The notes beneath the pieces were generated by a model, which searched no databases, was not told the origin of the DNA, and saw only the letters and a list, made by a program, of their open reading frames with translations. Source: Herbinix hemicellulosilytica (GTDB lineage: Bacteria; Bacillota; Clostridia; Lachnospirales; Lachnospiraceae). Taken from it: a stretch of 64,000 nucleotides of DNA. Location: NCBI RefSeq assembly GCF_002904165.1, contig NZ_CVTD020000023.1, forward strand, positions 86,280 to 150,279. Reading direction: 5' to 3'. Positions 1 to 8,226 of the stretch are shown piece after piece. Position 1 is the first letter of the stretch. Each line of letters starts with the position of its first letter. A program made the position numbers and the translations under genes.

Positions 1-556
1 TAGTATCATCAAAATCCTTCAGTTCATAAGCCCCCGAAACCCTGAATACGGTTTCAATATCTTTGCCTGTGAATTTTTCCGTAATGTCATACCGCAGATT
101 ATCTGTTCTTTCCATGAATGTTAATGAACTGTCGGTTTTATATCCGGTAAATACATACCTGCCGGCATAGTTGGTATTGCCTTCCTGATATATCTGCTCT
201 TTTATCTGACGCAGATTCTCTACAATCGCAGCCCTATCTTCTGCGGTCAATGTATCCGAACTGCCTTGAACACAATATTTATTCATCTTCCTTAACAGTT
301 CATTAATAGTCGTTAAGGCGCTTTCCGTCACATCCATCCATGAAAAAGCATCCGGTATATTTTTTTCGTAATACTGATTTATTTCGCTAATGCTTGTCCT
401 AAGCTTAAGGGCACGGACAGTAATAATCGGATCATCTGACGGCCTTTGAATCTTTTTGCCTGTTGAATACTGCTCTTCCAGTTTTGACAAATTAATTTTA
501 TTTTTATTTATATTACTGAGCATATTGTTTGTCATCATGCGGGTTGTAATTCTCAT
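1..556 (-). CDS. flgL: Flagellar hook-associated protein 3 (hook-filament junction), partial
   Basis: The N-terminal 185 codons are present and the 3' end lies beyond the left window edge. The protein starts MRITTRMMTNNML behind a GGAGG motif 5 nt upstream of ATG. It then has the flagellin-like N-terminal coiled coil, with STGKKIQRPSDDP near residue 32, which is the family signature of FlgL/flagellin. FlgL joins the hook-associated protein FlgK to the filament outside the cell. It sits 27 nt downstream of a flgK gene in a flgM-flgN-flgK-flgK-flgL order, which separates it from flagellin itself. Only the truncation limits certainty. Confidence 0.93.
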   Translation of the reverse strand, partial: MRITTRMMTNNMLSNINKNKINLSKLEEQYSTGKKIQRPSDDPIITVRALKLRTSISEINQYYEKNIPDAFSWMDVTESALTTINELLRKMNKYCVQGSSDTLTAEDRAAIVENLRQIKEQIYQEGNTNYAGRYVFTGYKTDSSLTFMERTDNLRYDITEKFTGKDIETVFRVSGAYELKDFDDT

Positions 557-583
557 GGAACACCTCCTATGCTATATAAAAGC

Positions 584-2437
584 CTATACACCCATATAGT
601 TTATCAATTTGTCATAAATTTCATTCATAACGGATACTACTTTTGCCGAAAGGTTATAAGCATTTTGGAAGCGGACAAGATTCATCGCCTCCTCGTCTAT
701 ATCAACTCCCGATATGGACAATTTATGGTTTGATATGGCTTTCAGTATATTTTCCTGACTTTGGGTAAAATTATTCGCTTTTCTTGTATCTATTCCTATA
801 TCCGCCACCAAAGTCTGCATAAAACCTGCAGGGGTACCCGTTCCGAACATGGACTTATCGTCTTTTAATCTGATCAGTTTTTCTACGATATCATTGTTAT
901 CTATTCCGTTCAGTACGTCGGTTGAGGCGGCAAAGTTTCTCGGATTGTTTATCAGCATACTATTGATTGTGAAATTCTCTGCTGTCATAAAATAGTAAGA
1001 ACCGTATAAGGGCTGGTTACTCGGCACATCTTCATAAAAGCTGCCGGTCTGTGAATTAAATGTACTGTAGTCGTAATAATAATCGTCTGAATCCGCGTAA
1101 GGGCCAAATACATACTCTCTGCCGCTTACTTTATTGGTTGCGGTAAAGAAATCCATTCCGGCATCATTGTCAAGGTCTCTTCCTGCCCTGTGAATATCAT
1201 TGAAAGCCTTGGAAAAAGTCCGTATAAATTCATTCATTTGATCAAGATAATACGAAATTCCTTTATAATTTATGCTTTCACCGATTGACGCGGTCGCATC
1301 CACAAACTGTGATTTCAAAGGCTCTTTCAGCTCGAACGTGTATATAAATTCCCCGGTTGTCTCGTCAATCTTTACTTCAAAACCAGCGTAGGCATACTCT
1401 TGATTACCTAATTTTATTATACCGGTTTCGGGGATATTTAGTTTCTCTACCGCATTAATGGTAGTTCCTGTAACTACAATAAATATTTCTCCTGCTGCTG
1501 CGGTAACTTTACCCTGCAGATTATGCAGGTTGTTGCCGTCTCTTAGTTCATACAGGCCTTTTAAAGCTCCGCCGATATTTGGGCTTCCCAAATTAAATTC
1601 CTGACCGTTTTCCCAATAAACATCATAGAGTCCGTCAATATCATTCTGATTTTGCTTATATTCTCTCGGAACAACCTTAAGCTTGTTATATTCTGCAGTA
1701 TCAACCAGCGTTTGTCCGTCGATTTTTATAACATAGCTGGTTACTCCGATCCCGTCTCCTACCACTTTTTCTGTTACAGTAATATTGGCTATTTGCGACA
1801 GTTCGTCAACCAGGAGATTTCTTTGGTCTCTAAGGTCATTGGCCTTTCCTCCGCTGACTTCCAGGGTATTAATCTGCTTTGTCAGAGAGGCTATTTGTTG
1901 AGCTATGGAATTTATTTTTTCGACCATATTTCGTATTTCAAAATTACATTCTTCCTGTATCTTTTTAAGATTAGTAGACAATGAATTGAAATATTCGGTC
2001 AGACTCTTACCGTAATTTATTACCTGAGTCCGTGCAGTCAGACTGGACGGGTTATTGGAAAGCTCCTGCAGGCTTTTGTAAAGCGAATCAAAAGAAGTTG
2101 TAAACCCTTCCAGAGTAACTTCATTAAAATAATTCTCTATCTCTGTCATGTAATGGGACTTGGCAGCGTACTCACCAAAAATCGTATTATTTTTTCTGAA
2201 CTTTAAATCATAATACTCATCTCTTAACTGATTTACACCGGTAACGGTAACACCGGTTCCTGCCATCCCGTATGTACTGTTCATTCTAAGAGGTTTTCCT
2301 GCCTGTATGCCCATAACCTGCCTAGAATAGCCTTCTGTCTCCGCGTTGGCTATATTATGGGCAGTTACATTCAGTGCAGCTTTATATGCATATAATCCGG
2401 TTTTTCCTATATTTAATCCGAAAAATGTTGATGCCAT
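584..2437 (-). CDS. flgK: Flagellar hook-associated protein 1, copy A
   Basis: The product is 617 aa. FlgK is the first hook-filament junction protein and is exported by the flagellar type III system. The N-terminal rod motif (ALNVTAHNIANAETEGYSRQ, about residues 21-40) and the C-terminal amphipathic segment (NLVRFQNAYNLSAKVVSVMN, about 586-605) are both intact, as needed for D0 helix pairing. A good SD (AAGGAG) precedes the ATG. It follows a second flgK-like gene by only 10 nt, and flgL follows it. It is longer than Bacillus FlgK (about 500 aa), and the extra length lies in the exposed middle region. Which copy serves as the main HAP1 cannot be told from sequence. Confidence 0.93.
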   Translation of the reverse strand: MASTFFGLNIGKTGLYAYKAALNVTAHNIANAETEGYSRQVMGIQAGKPLRMNSTYGMAGTGVTVTGVNQLRDEYYDLKFRKNNTIFGEYAAKSHYMTEIENYFNEVTLEGFTTSFDSLYKSLQELSNNPSSLTARTQVINYGKSLTEYFNSLSTNLKKIQEECNFEIRNMVEKINSIAQQIASLTKQINTLEVSGGKANDLRDQRNLLVDELSQIANITVTEKVVGDGIGVTSYVIKIDGQTLVDTAEYNKLKVVPREYKQNQNDIDGLYDVYWENGQEFNLGSPNIGGALKGLYELRDGNNLHNLQGKVTAAAGEIFIVVTGTTINAVEKLNIPETGIIKLGNQEYAYAGFEVKIDETTGEFIYTFELKEPLKSQFVDATASIGESINYKGISYYLDQMNEFIRTFSKAFNDIHRAGRDLDNDAGMDFFTATNKVSGREYVFGPYADSDDYYYDYSTFNSQTGSFYEDVPSNQPLYGSYYFMTAENFTINSMLINNPRNFAASTDVLNGIDNNDIVEKLIRLKDDKSMFGTGTPAGFMQTLVADIGIDTRKANNFTQSQENILKAISNHKLSISGVDIDEEAMNLVRFQNAYNLSAKVVSVMNEIYDKLINYMGV

Positions 2438-2447
2438 AATACTCTCC

Positions 2448-4172
2448 TTACATATTCATTATTATGTGTTCGAGCATTTCGCTTACTACTGTTATATACC
2501 TTGCAGCGGCATTATAGGCATGTTGGAACTTGATCAGATTGGTCAACTCCTCGTCGGACGAAACACCCATTATTTCCGCTCTCTTATTGTCAATGCTGTC
2601 AACCATGGATGACTGATTTGAACTTATCGTATAAACCTGTTCTCCCCAATTGGCAATCTCAGATATGAAAGAAACATAATAGTCGTTAAAATTATTCTTT
2701 GTTAATGAATTAGGTGATAAGGTAGCAAAAGGTTTCTGCCAGCCTTCCAAAAGTTTTTGGGCAGTTTCTATATCAAACGCTCCTGATCCGTCATTCTTTG
2801 ATAAAGGAAGAAGGGACTTGTTAAGCAAAATATTAGGATTAACTTCTATCTCGCTTATAGTATATAAGGAGTAATTATCATTGGGGTCTTCTTCAATATA
2901 AACTTTAGCCAGTATGGTCTGAATTCCCCCGTCTTCGTCCATTATCTGAATTTCTCTTTCCTCATAACGGGGCATAGACTTTCTTGTAAAAAGCGCTTCA
3001 CCCATTATCTTTTGAGAATCCATACTTACGGGAGCGTTTTCTTCGTCCAGTATTTTTATTTTGCTTCCGTCGGCTAAGGTTACTTCCTTATTAGGACACA
3101 AAATGTCATTTACCATGGTTACTATGCCATGTATCAATTGATCAAACTGGGCCTGAACAGTCATTATGACAGACGGGCTAATCTTGTTGTTATATTCCCT
3201 TACTGCTTCCTCGTACTCGTGATCTGTTTCATATCGTTCACGAACCGGAATATCAGTATAATTAGCCTGTCTGTTACCCCTTGCTAAAAGCAATCCTTTC
3301 AGGTAACCGATATCTGTATCGTATACCGATGAAGGGGGCCTGTCAAAGTTAAAGACATCAACCTTGCCGTGTGCCACCCAAATAGGTTTCAGCATAGGGG
3401 AATCTTCACTGATTTGCACCGTTTCCATATGGTATACCAAATCTTCAGTTACAAAAGGCATCCCTTCCAAATTAACGGTGACTACCCCTGATTTGTCTTC
3501 TCTATATGTAATATAGGCAATCTGACTCAGTTCATCCAAAAGCAGGTTTCTTTGATCCCGTAAATCATTCGCATTTTCCAGCCCTGAACTTTCGTACTGC
3601 CTAATCTTTATATTCAATTCCTTAATTTGGTCTCCGATTTCATTTATCCGTTTAACCTGTTCAATTATTTGAGTATTTAAATTAACCTGATAATCGCTTA
3701 ACTGACTATATATATTATTTGCCCTTTCAACAAACGAAACCGCTGTTTGAACAAAAGAAGCCCGGGCCACAATATTGTCAGGCTCCTTAACCAATTCCTG
3801 CAGGGCTTCCCAGAACTCTTTCATCGTGTTCTGGAACTGTACCCCTTCGAGTTCTCCGAATAATCCTTCTATTTCATAAATGGTCTGATATTGTGAGTCA
3901 TAAAAGCTCTTTCTTCCGATCTCTTCTCGATAAGCCCTGTCCAAAAAGACGTCTCTGACCTGTTTTACTTCTGCAAAGTCGACTCCTAAACCCACTTGCA
4001 GAGACGAAAGATAGGATTCCCCCAATTTAACGTATTTAAAGTCTCTAAAAATCGGCTGCTGTCTTACGTAACCTTTAGTATCTACATTTGCCAGATTATG
4101 TGAAGTCACGTTCAGAGCAGCCTGACTGACATTTAAACCCGATACGCCGATATATAATCCGTTAAACGCCAT
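2448..4172 (-). CDS. Flagellar hook-associated protein 1, copy B (FlgK paralogue)
   Basis: The product is 574 aa from the chosen ATG. The SD AAGGTG lies 8 nt from this ATG, whereas an in-frame ATG two codons upstream would leave only 2 nt. It has the FlgK/FlgE-type N-terminal motif (ALNVTSHNLANVDTKGYVRQ) and the C-terminal motif (NLIKFQHAYNAAARYITVVS). Both ends align with copy A downstream, but the middle is strongly diverged, so this is an old duplication and not a recent one. It lies between flgN and copy A in one operon. Likely role: hook-filament junction protein, possibly a specialised or alternative HAP1. Confidence 0.88.
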   Translation of the reverse strand: MAFNGLYIGVSGLNVSQAALNVTSHNLANVDTKGYVRQQPIFRDFKYVKLGESYLSSLQVGLGVDFAEVKQVRDVFLDRAYREEIGRKSFYDSQYQTIYEIEGLFGELEGVQFQNTMKEFWEALQELVKEPDNIVARASFVQTAVSFVERANNIYSQLSDYQVNLNTQIIEQVKRINEIGDQIKELNIKIRQYESSGLENANDLRDQRNLLLDELSQIAYITYREDKSGVVTVNLEGMPFVTEDLVYHMETVQISEDSPMLKPIWVAHGKVDVFNFDRPPSSVYDTDIGYLKGLLLARGNRQANYTDIPVRERYETDHEYEEAVREYNNKISPSVIMTVQAQFDQLIHGIVTMVNDILCPNKEVTLADGSKIKILDEENAPVSMDSQKIMGEALFTRKSMPRYEEREIQIMDEDGGIQTILAKVYIEEDPNDNYSLYTISEIEVNPNILLNKSLLPLSKNDGSGAFDIETAQKLLEGWQKPFATLSPNSLTKNNFNDYYVSFISEIANWGEQVYTISSNQSSMVDSIDNKRAEIMGVSSDEELTNLIKFQHAYNAAARYITVVSEMLEHIIMNM

Positions 4173-4200
4173 ATGCATACCACCTTAAGTATAGATTTAC

Positions 4201-4716
4201 TTACTGTTTTGCATCAAACATTCCTGTTCCCGGAATTTCATCATAGCTCTGCGATGCATTTTTATTGTAAGTATTATTGCCCGGCGACATCCTGATGCTT
4301 TGTATAAAATTCATATTAAAATCAATCATTTCCAGGGATTGCTCAATCAAATCTTTATTTCTGTTGTTTATTTCAGCCAAAAAACTGACTGTTTTTTTAA
4401 GTTTGTCATGCAACTCGGAAAGTACCCTTTTTTCCTTCTGCTCATCGTTAAGCAACTCAATCAGGGTTTTTAAATTCATATTGCCGTCTTTTTTCCCCAG
4501 AACTGTTTTTATATCTTCCATTACTTTACCTCTTTTGTTCTCCAGGGAGGTTATTCTGTCTATTGCCTCCTGTTCCTTTGCCGTAATATTTTGCAATGCC
4601 GCCGTGTCATTATTTACGATAATCTGTGTCTTTTCATTAGCTATAGGAATCAGGCTGCTGTAGATTTCTTGTTCTTCGTTTAATATATTGATTAATTCTT
4701 CAATTAGGCTTGCCAC
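4201..4716 (-). CDS. flgN: FlgN-family flagellar export chaperone
   Basis: The product is 171 aa from a GTG start. GAGGT ends 5 nt before this GTG, while the ATG four codons upstream overlaps that SD, so GTG is preferred. The protein is almost entirely helical and charged, starting M-ASLIEELINILNEEQEIY, the pattern of FlgN family chaperones that bind FlgK and FlgL before export. The position between flgM and the two flgK genes supports this. Sequence conservation in this family is weak, so the call rests on pattern plus context. Confidence 0.82.
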   Translation of the reverse strand: MASLIEELINILNEEQEIYSSLIPIANEKTQIIVNNDTAALQNITAKEQEAIDRITSLENKRGKVMEDIKTVLGKKDGNMNLKTLIELLNDEQKEKRVLSELHDKLKKTVSFLAEINNRNKDLIEQSLEMIDFNMNFIQSIRMSPGNNTYNKNASQSYDEIPGTGMFDAKQ

Positions 4717-4758
4717 GGTATACCTCATTTCCTTCTGATATTAAAATCACCTTGTGAT

Positions 4759-5037
4759 CTATATCAGTTCATCAAAATAGCGGTTTACAATTTTTTCGGC
4801 TACTTCTTCCATACTGACATTGTAAGTCCCGGCTTCCATGCGTTTCTTTATTTCGTTAATTTTATCTGTTCTTACATCCGGTATTTGTGAAATTACCTGT
4901 TTTGCCAAAGTATAGTCATTTCCGGTACGGGACAATTCCAATTTATCACCGTAGCTTATTGCATCTGTCTTTTTAACTTTGCTTACTTTTCCGGAATTTA
5001 AGATCTGTCCGATCTTATTAAATCCGTCTATCCGCAT
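4759..5037 (-). CDS. flgM: Anti-sigma-28 factor
   Basis: The product is 92 aa, a typical FlgM length. It opens MRIDGFNKIGQIL and has the FlgM family C-terminal sigma-28-binding helices (SQIPDVRTDKINEIKKRMEAGTYN, about 50-73, then EEVAEKIVNRYFDEL), split here only for description. FlgM holds sigma-28 (FliA/SigD) inactive until the hook-basal body is complete and FlgM is exported. The SD AGGTGG precedes ATG. It is the first gene of the operon, just downstream of a sigma-28-type -10 element, consistent with feedback control. Confidence 0.92.
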   Translation of the reverse strand: MRIDGFNKIGQILNSGKVSKVKKTDAISYGDKLELSRTGNDYTLAKQVISQIPDVRTDKINEIKKRMEAGTYNVSMEEVAEKIVNRYFDELI

Positions 5038-5084
5038 CGTTTCTCACCACCTAACCTATAAAATTCTGCTCAATCCTATATTAT

Positions 5085-5120
5085 TTATCGGCTTTTTTCA
5101 AATTTATATTATAGCAAAAT
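5085..5120 (-). promoter_or_regulatory. Overlapping housekeeping and sigma-28 promoter elements of the flgM operon
   Basis: Read on the minus strand, GCCGATAA (5085-5092) matches the sigma-28 -10 consensus. A TAAA-like TAAT lies 15 nt upstream, inside the 14-16 nt spacing known for SigD. An extended -10 of the SigA type, TGC-TATAAT, lies at 5108-5116, with no good -35. Two promoter classes would let the operon be read both before and after sigma-28 release. Confidence 0.55.
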
Positions 5121-5191
5121 TTCATTTTTTAAATACTATATATAATTAATATGCGCATTCTTCGACATTGTTTTCTTAAATAAAATAACAC

Positions 5192-5226
5192 AAGCATAAA
5201 TCCTCCGATTAAGAGAATTTATGCTT
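5192..5226 (-). terminator. Intrinsic terminator of the S41 protease gene
   Basis: AAGCATAAAT at 5217-5226 (minus sense) pairs perfectly with 5192-5201, and a T-rich stretch follows on the minus strand (5178-5191). It lies 25 nt past the protease stop codon. Confidence 0.7.
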
Positions 5227-5250
5227 GATACATATTAGTCCATTTTATGT

Positions 5251-6501
5251 CTATTGATTGTTATTTATTTGTTCCTTAAGGATTTCAATAGCCTTTTGCA
5301 ACTGGTTATCCTCATCGAAAGGAATAGTAACCATTTGCTTTAGCTCATCAGCCAATTCCACCTCTACATCCGGCACAATTCCAATTCCGTGAATATTGCG
5401 TCCCTTTGGAGTAAAGTACTTTGATATGGTCAGTTTTACCGCTGTTCCGTCGGTTAAAGGAATAACTTTTTGCACTATTCCTTTCCCATAGCTTGTTGTG
5501 CCAACAATGGTTCCTATACCGTAATCCTGTATGGCTCCCGCAAAAATCTCTGATGCGCTGGCACTTTTTCCGTTGATAAGTACAGCAAGAGGTTTTTCAA
5601 ATCTGTCAGGATTAGTGGTTTTTTCATTTTCCCGCTTCTTATATTTATCTTCAGTATAAACCACAAGTTTACCTTTGGGAAGAAAACGGTCCAATATATT
5701 GACCACAGCTTCCATTAATCCACCGGGATTATCTCTTACGTCAACAACCAAGGCTTTCATGCCCATCTTTTCCAATTCATCAACCGCAGAGTAAAACTGG
5801 GAAATGGTAATCTCATCAAACTCGAGGATTTGAATATACCCTATATCATCGTCAAGCATTTTATGTTCTATGGTTGGTATGTTGATTTTTTGCCTTACTA
5901 TAGTAAAATCTATAGGTTCGTCGACACCTTCCCTGATTATGGTAATGTTAACCTTGGTGCCTTCTTTTCCCTTCATTTTGCTGACAACCTCGGATAAGTC
6001 TTTACCGGTAACTTCTTCCCCTTCAACCTTATAAAGGATATCATCCGGAAGCAGCCCCGCTTTGTATGCCGGAGAATCCTTATATGGTTTTACAATGGTT
6101 ATTATACCTGTTTTCATATCCTGGCTAACGACTGCCCCAATACCATGGTAGACACCTGTAGAACTTTCAATTAAGCTTTTATATTCATCCTTGGTAAAAT
6201 ATGTTGAATAAGGATCTCCCAAACTGTTTATAAAACCTCTATAGATGCCGTTTTCCAGCGCTTCTTCATCTACTTCGTCAAGATAATAAGTATCTACCAG
6301 TTTCTGCAAAACAGACAGTTTTTGAATAATAAAATCATAAGGGTTATTTTCTTCGTTCTCGGAAGACGTTATGTCACTCTTTGCAGCGCTGTTTTTCTCG
6401 GGTGTGTCTAATACAAAGAAGTAAGTTCCGCCGACTACCAGGAACAGTAATACTGCTCCGAACAGCCCCGAAAGAAAACCCATCAGAAAATTTTTCCTCA
6501 T
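5251..6501 (-). CDS. S41A carboxyl-terminal processing protease with PDZ domain
   Basis: The product is 416 aa. The ATG chosen has GGAGGA 9 nt upstream; an in-frame ATG seven codons earlier overlaps that SD. Order of elements: cytoplasmic start, one membrane anchor (about residues 6-32), a low-complexity linker, a PDZ domain (about 110-200), and an S41 catalytic domain with the NGKSASASE motif (nucleophile about S315) and SYGKG (general base about K340), spaced 25 residues apart as in CtpA/CtpB. It would cut the C-termini of extracytoplasmic proteins. It resembles CtpB-type proteases. The exact substrate is unknown. A terminator follows, so it is probably monocistronic. Confidence 0.9.
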   Translation of the reverse strand: MRKNFLMGFLSGLFGAVLLFLVVGGTYFFVLDTPEKNSAAKSDITSSENEENNPYDFIIQKLSVLQKLVDTYYLDEVDEEALENGIYRGFINSLGDPYSTYFTKDEYKSLIESSTGVYHGIGAVVSQDMKTGIITIVKPYKDSPAYKAGLLPDDILYKVEGEEVTGKDLSEVVSKMKGKEGTKVNITIIREGVDEPIDFTIVRQKINIPTIEHKMLDDDIGYIQILEFDEITISQFYSAVDELEKMGMKALVVDVRDNPGGLMEAVVNILDRFLPKGKLVVYTEDKYKKRENEKTTNPDRFEKPLAVLINGKSASASEIFAGAIQDYGIGTIVGTTSYGKGIVQKVIPLTDGTAVKLTISKYFTPKGRNIHGIGIVPDVEVELADELKQMVTIPFDEDNQLQKAIEILKEQINNNQ

Positions 6502-6531
6502 TATTAATTGTCCTCCTAACATTAGCCTGGT

Positions 6532-6571
6532 AAAAGCCGAAAAATAAATCTTTAAACTTTATCTTTTCGGC
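6532..6571 (-). terminator. Intrinsic terminator after the CdaR-like regulator
   Basis: GCCGAAAA (6536-6543) pairs with TTTTCGGC (6564-6571), with further A-T pairing inside. A short T run follows on the minus strand (6532-6535). It separates the regulator from the S41 protease gene. Confidence 0.65.
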
Positions 6572-6581
6572 GTTAAAAATT

Positions 6582-7670
6582 TTAATAATCCAACTGTTCC
6601 ATATATTTCATGTACTTAACTACCATTAAAGCTATCTTGAATGTAATGGCATCTTCAAAAACCCGCAAATCCAGATTTGTAGTCTTTTGAAGCTTATCCA
6701 GACGGTAAACTAAGGTATTTCTGTGGATATATAATTGTCTTGAAGTTTCGGATACGTTAAGGTTGTTCTCAAAGAACTTGTTTATGGTTGTTAAGGTTTC
6801 TTCATCGAATTCATCGGGTGACTTGCCGTCGAATATTTCTTTAATAAACATTTTGCATAAAGGCATAGGAAGCTGGTATATAAGACGTCCGATTCCTAAG
6901 TTGTTGTATGCTACAATATTTCTGTCGCTATAGAAAATCTTGCCTACGTCCAAAGCCATCTTTGCTTCTTTATATGATCTGGAAACATCCTTTATCTCAT
7001 TGACTATGGTACCGTAAGCCACATGAACCTTGGACATAGCTTCCATGTTCAGCATATCAAGAATAACCTTAGCTGTTTTATTTACATCATCATAAGTTTC
7101 ATTTGGCTTTAGTTCTTTCACCAAAATAATATTTTTCTCGTCTACTGCAGTTATAAAATCTTTTGTTTTTCCTGAAAACAGGCTACGTACAGTTTCGAGT
7201 GCATTTGTATCTTTCTCGTTCTTTGTTTCAATGATATATACAACCCTGCGGGCTTCGGTGTCTATATGAAGTTTTTTCGCACGGTTGTAAATGTCAACCA
7301 GCAACAAATTGTCCAAAAGCAGGTTCTTTATAAAATTATCTTTATCATAACGTTCTTTGTAGGCGACCAAAAGATTCTGTATCTGGAAAGCAGCAATCTT
7401 TCCTACCATAAATACATCTTCACTGTCACCTTTTGCTACTATAACATATTCCAACTGATGCTCGTCAAATACCTTGAAAAATTGATATCCCTGAATCGCC
7501 TGACTGTCTGCGGGAGATGCCACAAAAGATAATACAATATTTTCATATTGCTCCGGATTTTCTACAGTCGATGCAAGAACTTTACCTTCCGTATCCATTA
7601 CCGAAATATCAATTCTTGTAATATTTTTTAACCCTTCGATTGTATTTTGCAGTATTTGATTCGATATCAT
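6582..7670 (-). CDS. CdaR/PucR-type transcriptional regulator
   Basis: The product is 362 aa. It has an N-terminal sugar-diacid-recognition-like sensor region (about 1-130, including VMDTEGKVLAST), a middle GGDEF-derived CdaR-like region (about 145-275, HVAYG...SRSYKEAKMALDVG), and a C-terminal PucR helix-turn-helix (about 300-355, NVSETSRQLYIHRNTLVYRL). Such proteins activate carbohydrate, diacid or purine genes in response to a ligand. The SD AAAGGAGTG sits 5 nt before the ATG. It is transcribed alone from a recognisable promoter. The msmK-type gene upstream suggests, but does not prove, a role in sugar uptake. Confidence 0.83.
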   Translation of the reverse strand: MISNQILQNTIEGLKNITRIDISVMDTEGKVLASTVENPEQYENIVLSFVASPADSQAIQGYQFFKVFDEHQLEYVIVAKGDSEDVFMVGKIAAFQIQNLLVAYKERYDKDNFIKNLLLDNLLLVDIYNRAKKLHIDTEARRVVYIIETKNEKDTNALETVRSLFSGKTKDFITAVDEKNIILVKELKPNETYDDVNKTAKVILDMLNMEAMSKVHVAYGTIVNEIKDVSRSYKEAKMALDVGKIFYSDRNIVAYNNLGIGRLIYQLPMPLCKMFIKEIFDGKSPDEFDEETLTTINKFFENNLNVSETSRQLYIHRNTLVYRLDKLQKTTNLDLRVFEDAITFKIALMVVKYMKYMEQLDY

Positions 7671-7731
7671 ATTTACACTCCTTTAAGTATTATATTTCTA
7701 TTTTCACTTAAAATTCATAGATACTAGTCCC

Positions 7732-7760
7732 ATTTTATCATTTTGTTCGTAGAAAGTAAA
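7732..7760 (-). promoter_or_regulatory. SigA-type promoter of the CdaR-like regulator
   Basis: On the minus strand there is a -35 TTTACT (7755-7760), a 17-nt spacer and a -10 TAAAAT (7732-7737) with an extended TGA just before it. The 5' UTR is about 55 nt. Confidence 0.6.
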
Positions 7761-8187
7761 CTATTTTTATTAAAATTACATAAATTATTTCGTACAATAC
7801 TGTCAAATCATTATAAAATACAATTTGTTTATTTATTAAACTAATATCTTATTATCTTATACAAAATCTAATACAGACTGTTTTCATATACGGGCTTACC
7901 GTGTTTTAGCCAAAGCACATAAGTATTTTTTTTTCTTAATTTTCATAAATTAATATTCATATTATTTTTTTATAATACATCAAAATTCACAAAAAGAGTT
8001 CCTATGCAGAAACTCTTCATCCAAGCATAATTGATTTCCATTCATTTTATAATTTATAGAAAGCACCAATATACTTGCGTAATATCTATCAAAACATTTC
8101 TTACAACTATGCCGACAATCATAAATAAAATAGCTTACCTGTATTTATTAATCTATAGCTTTAAAGATGATATGCTATTACATAAAT
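7761..8187. other. AT-rich intergenic stretch, no gene seen
   Basis: Very AT-rich, with no coding pattern on either strand. The only clear structure is a hairpin at 7994-8017 (AAGAGTT / AACTCTT, 10-nt loop) followed on the minus strand by TTTTT, which looks like an intrinsic terminator. It lies beyond the stronger terminator of the msmK gene, so it is either a back-up terminator or the end of a small unrecognised minus-strand transcript. Confidence 0.4.
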
Positions 8188-8211
8188 AAGGGAACACCGA
8201 AGTGTTCCCTT
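8188..8211 (-). terminator. Intrinsic terminator of the msmK-type gene
   Basis: A perfect 10-bp stem (AAGGGAACAC / GTGTTCCCTT) carries a TTCG tetraloop in the minus sense, followed by ATTTATG. It lies 15 nt past the stop codon. Confidence 0.8.
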
Positions 8212-8226
8212 TAATTACTGATTTTA

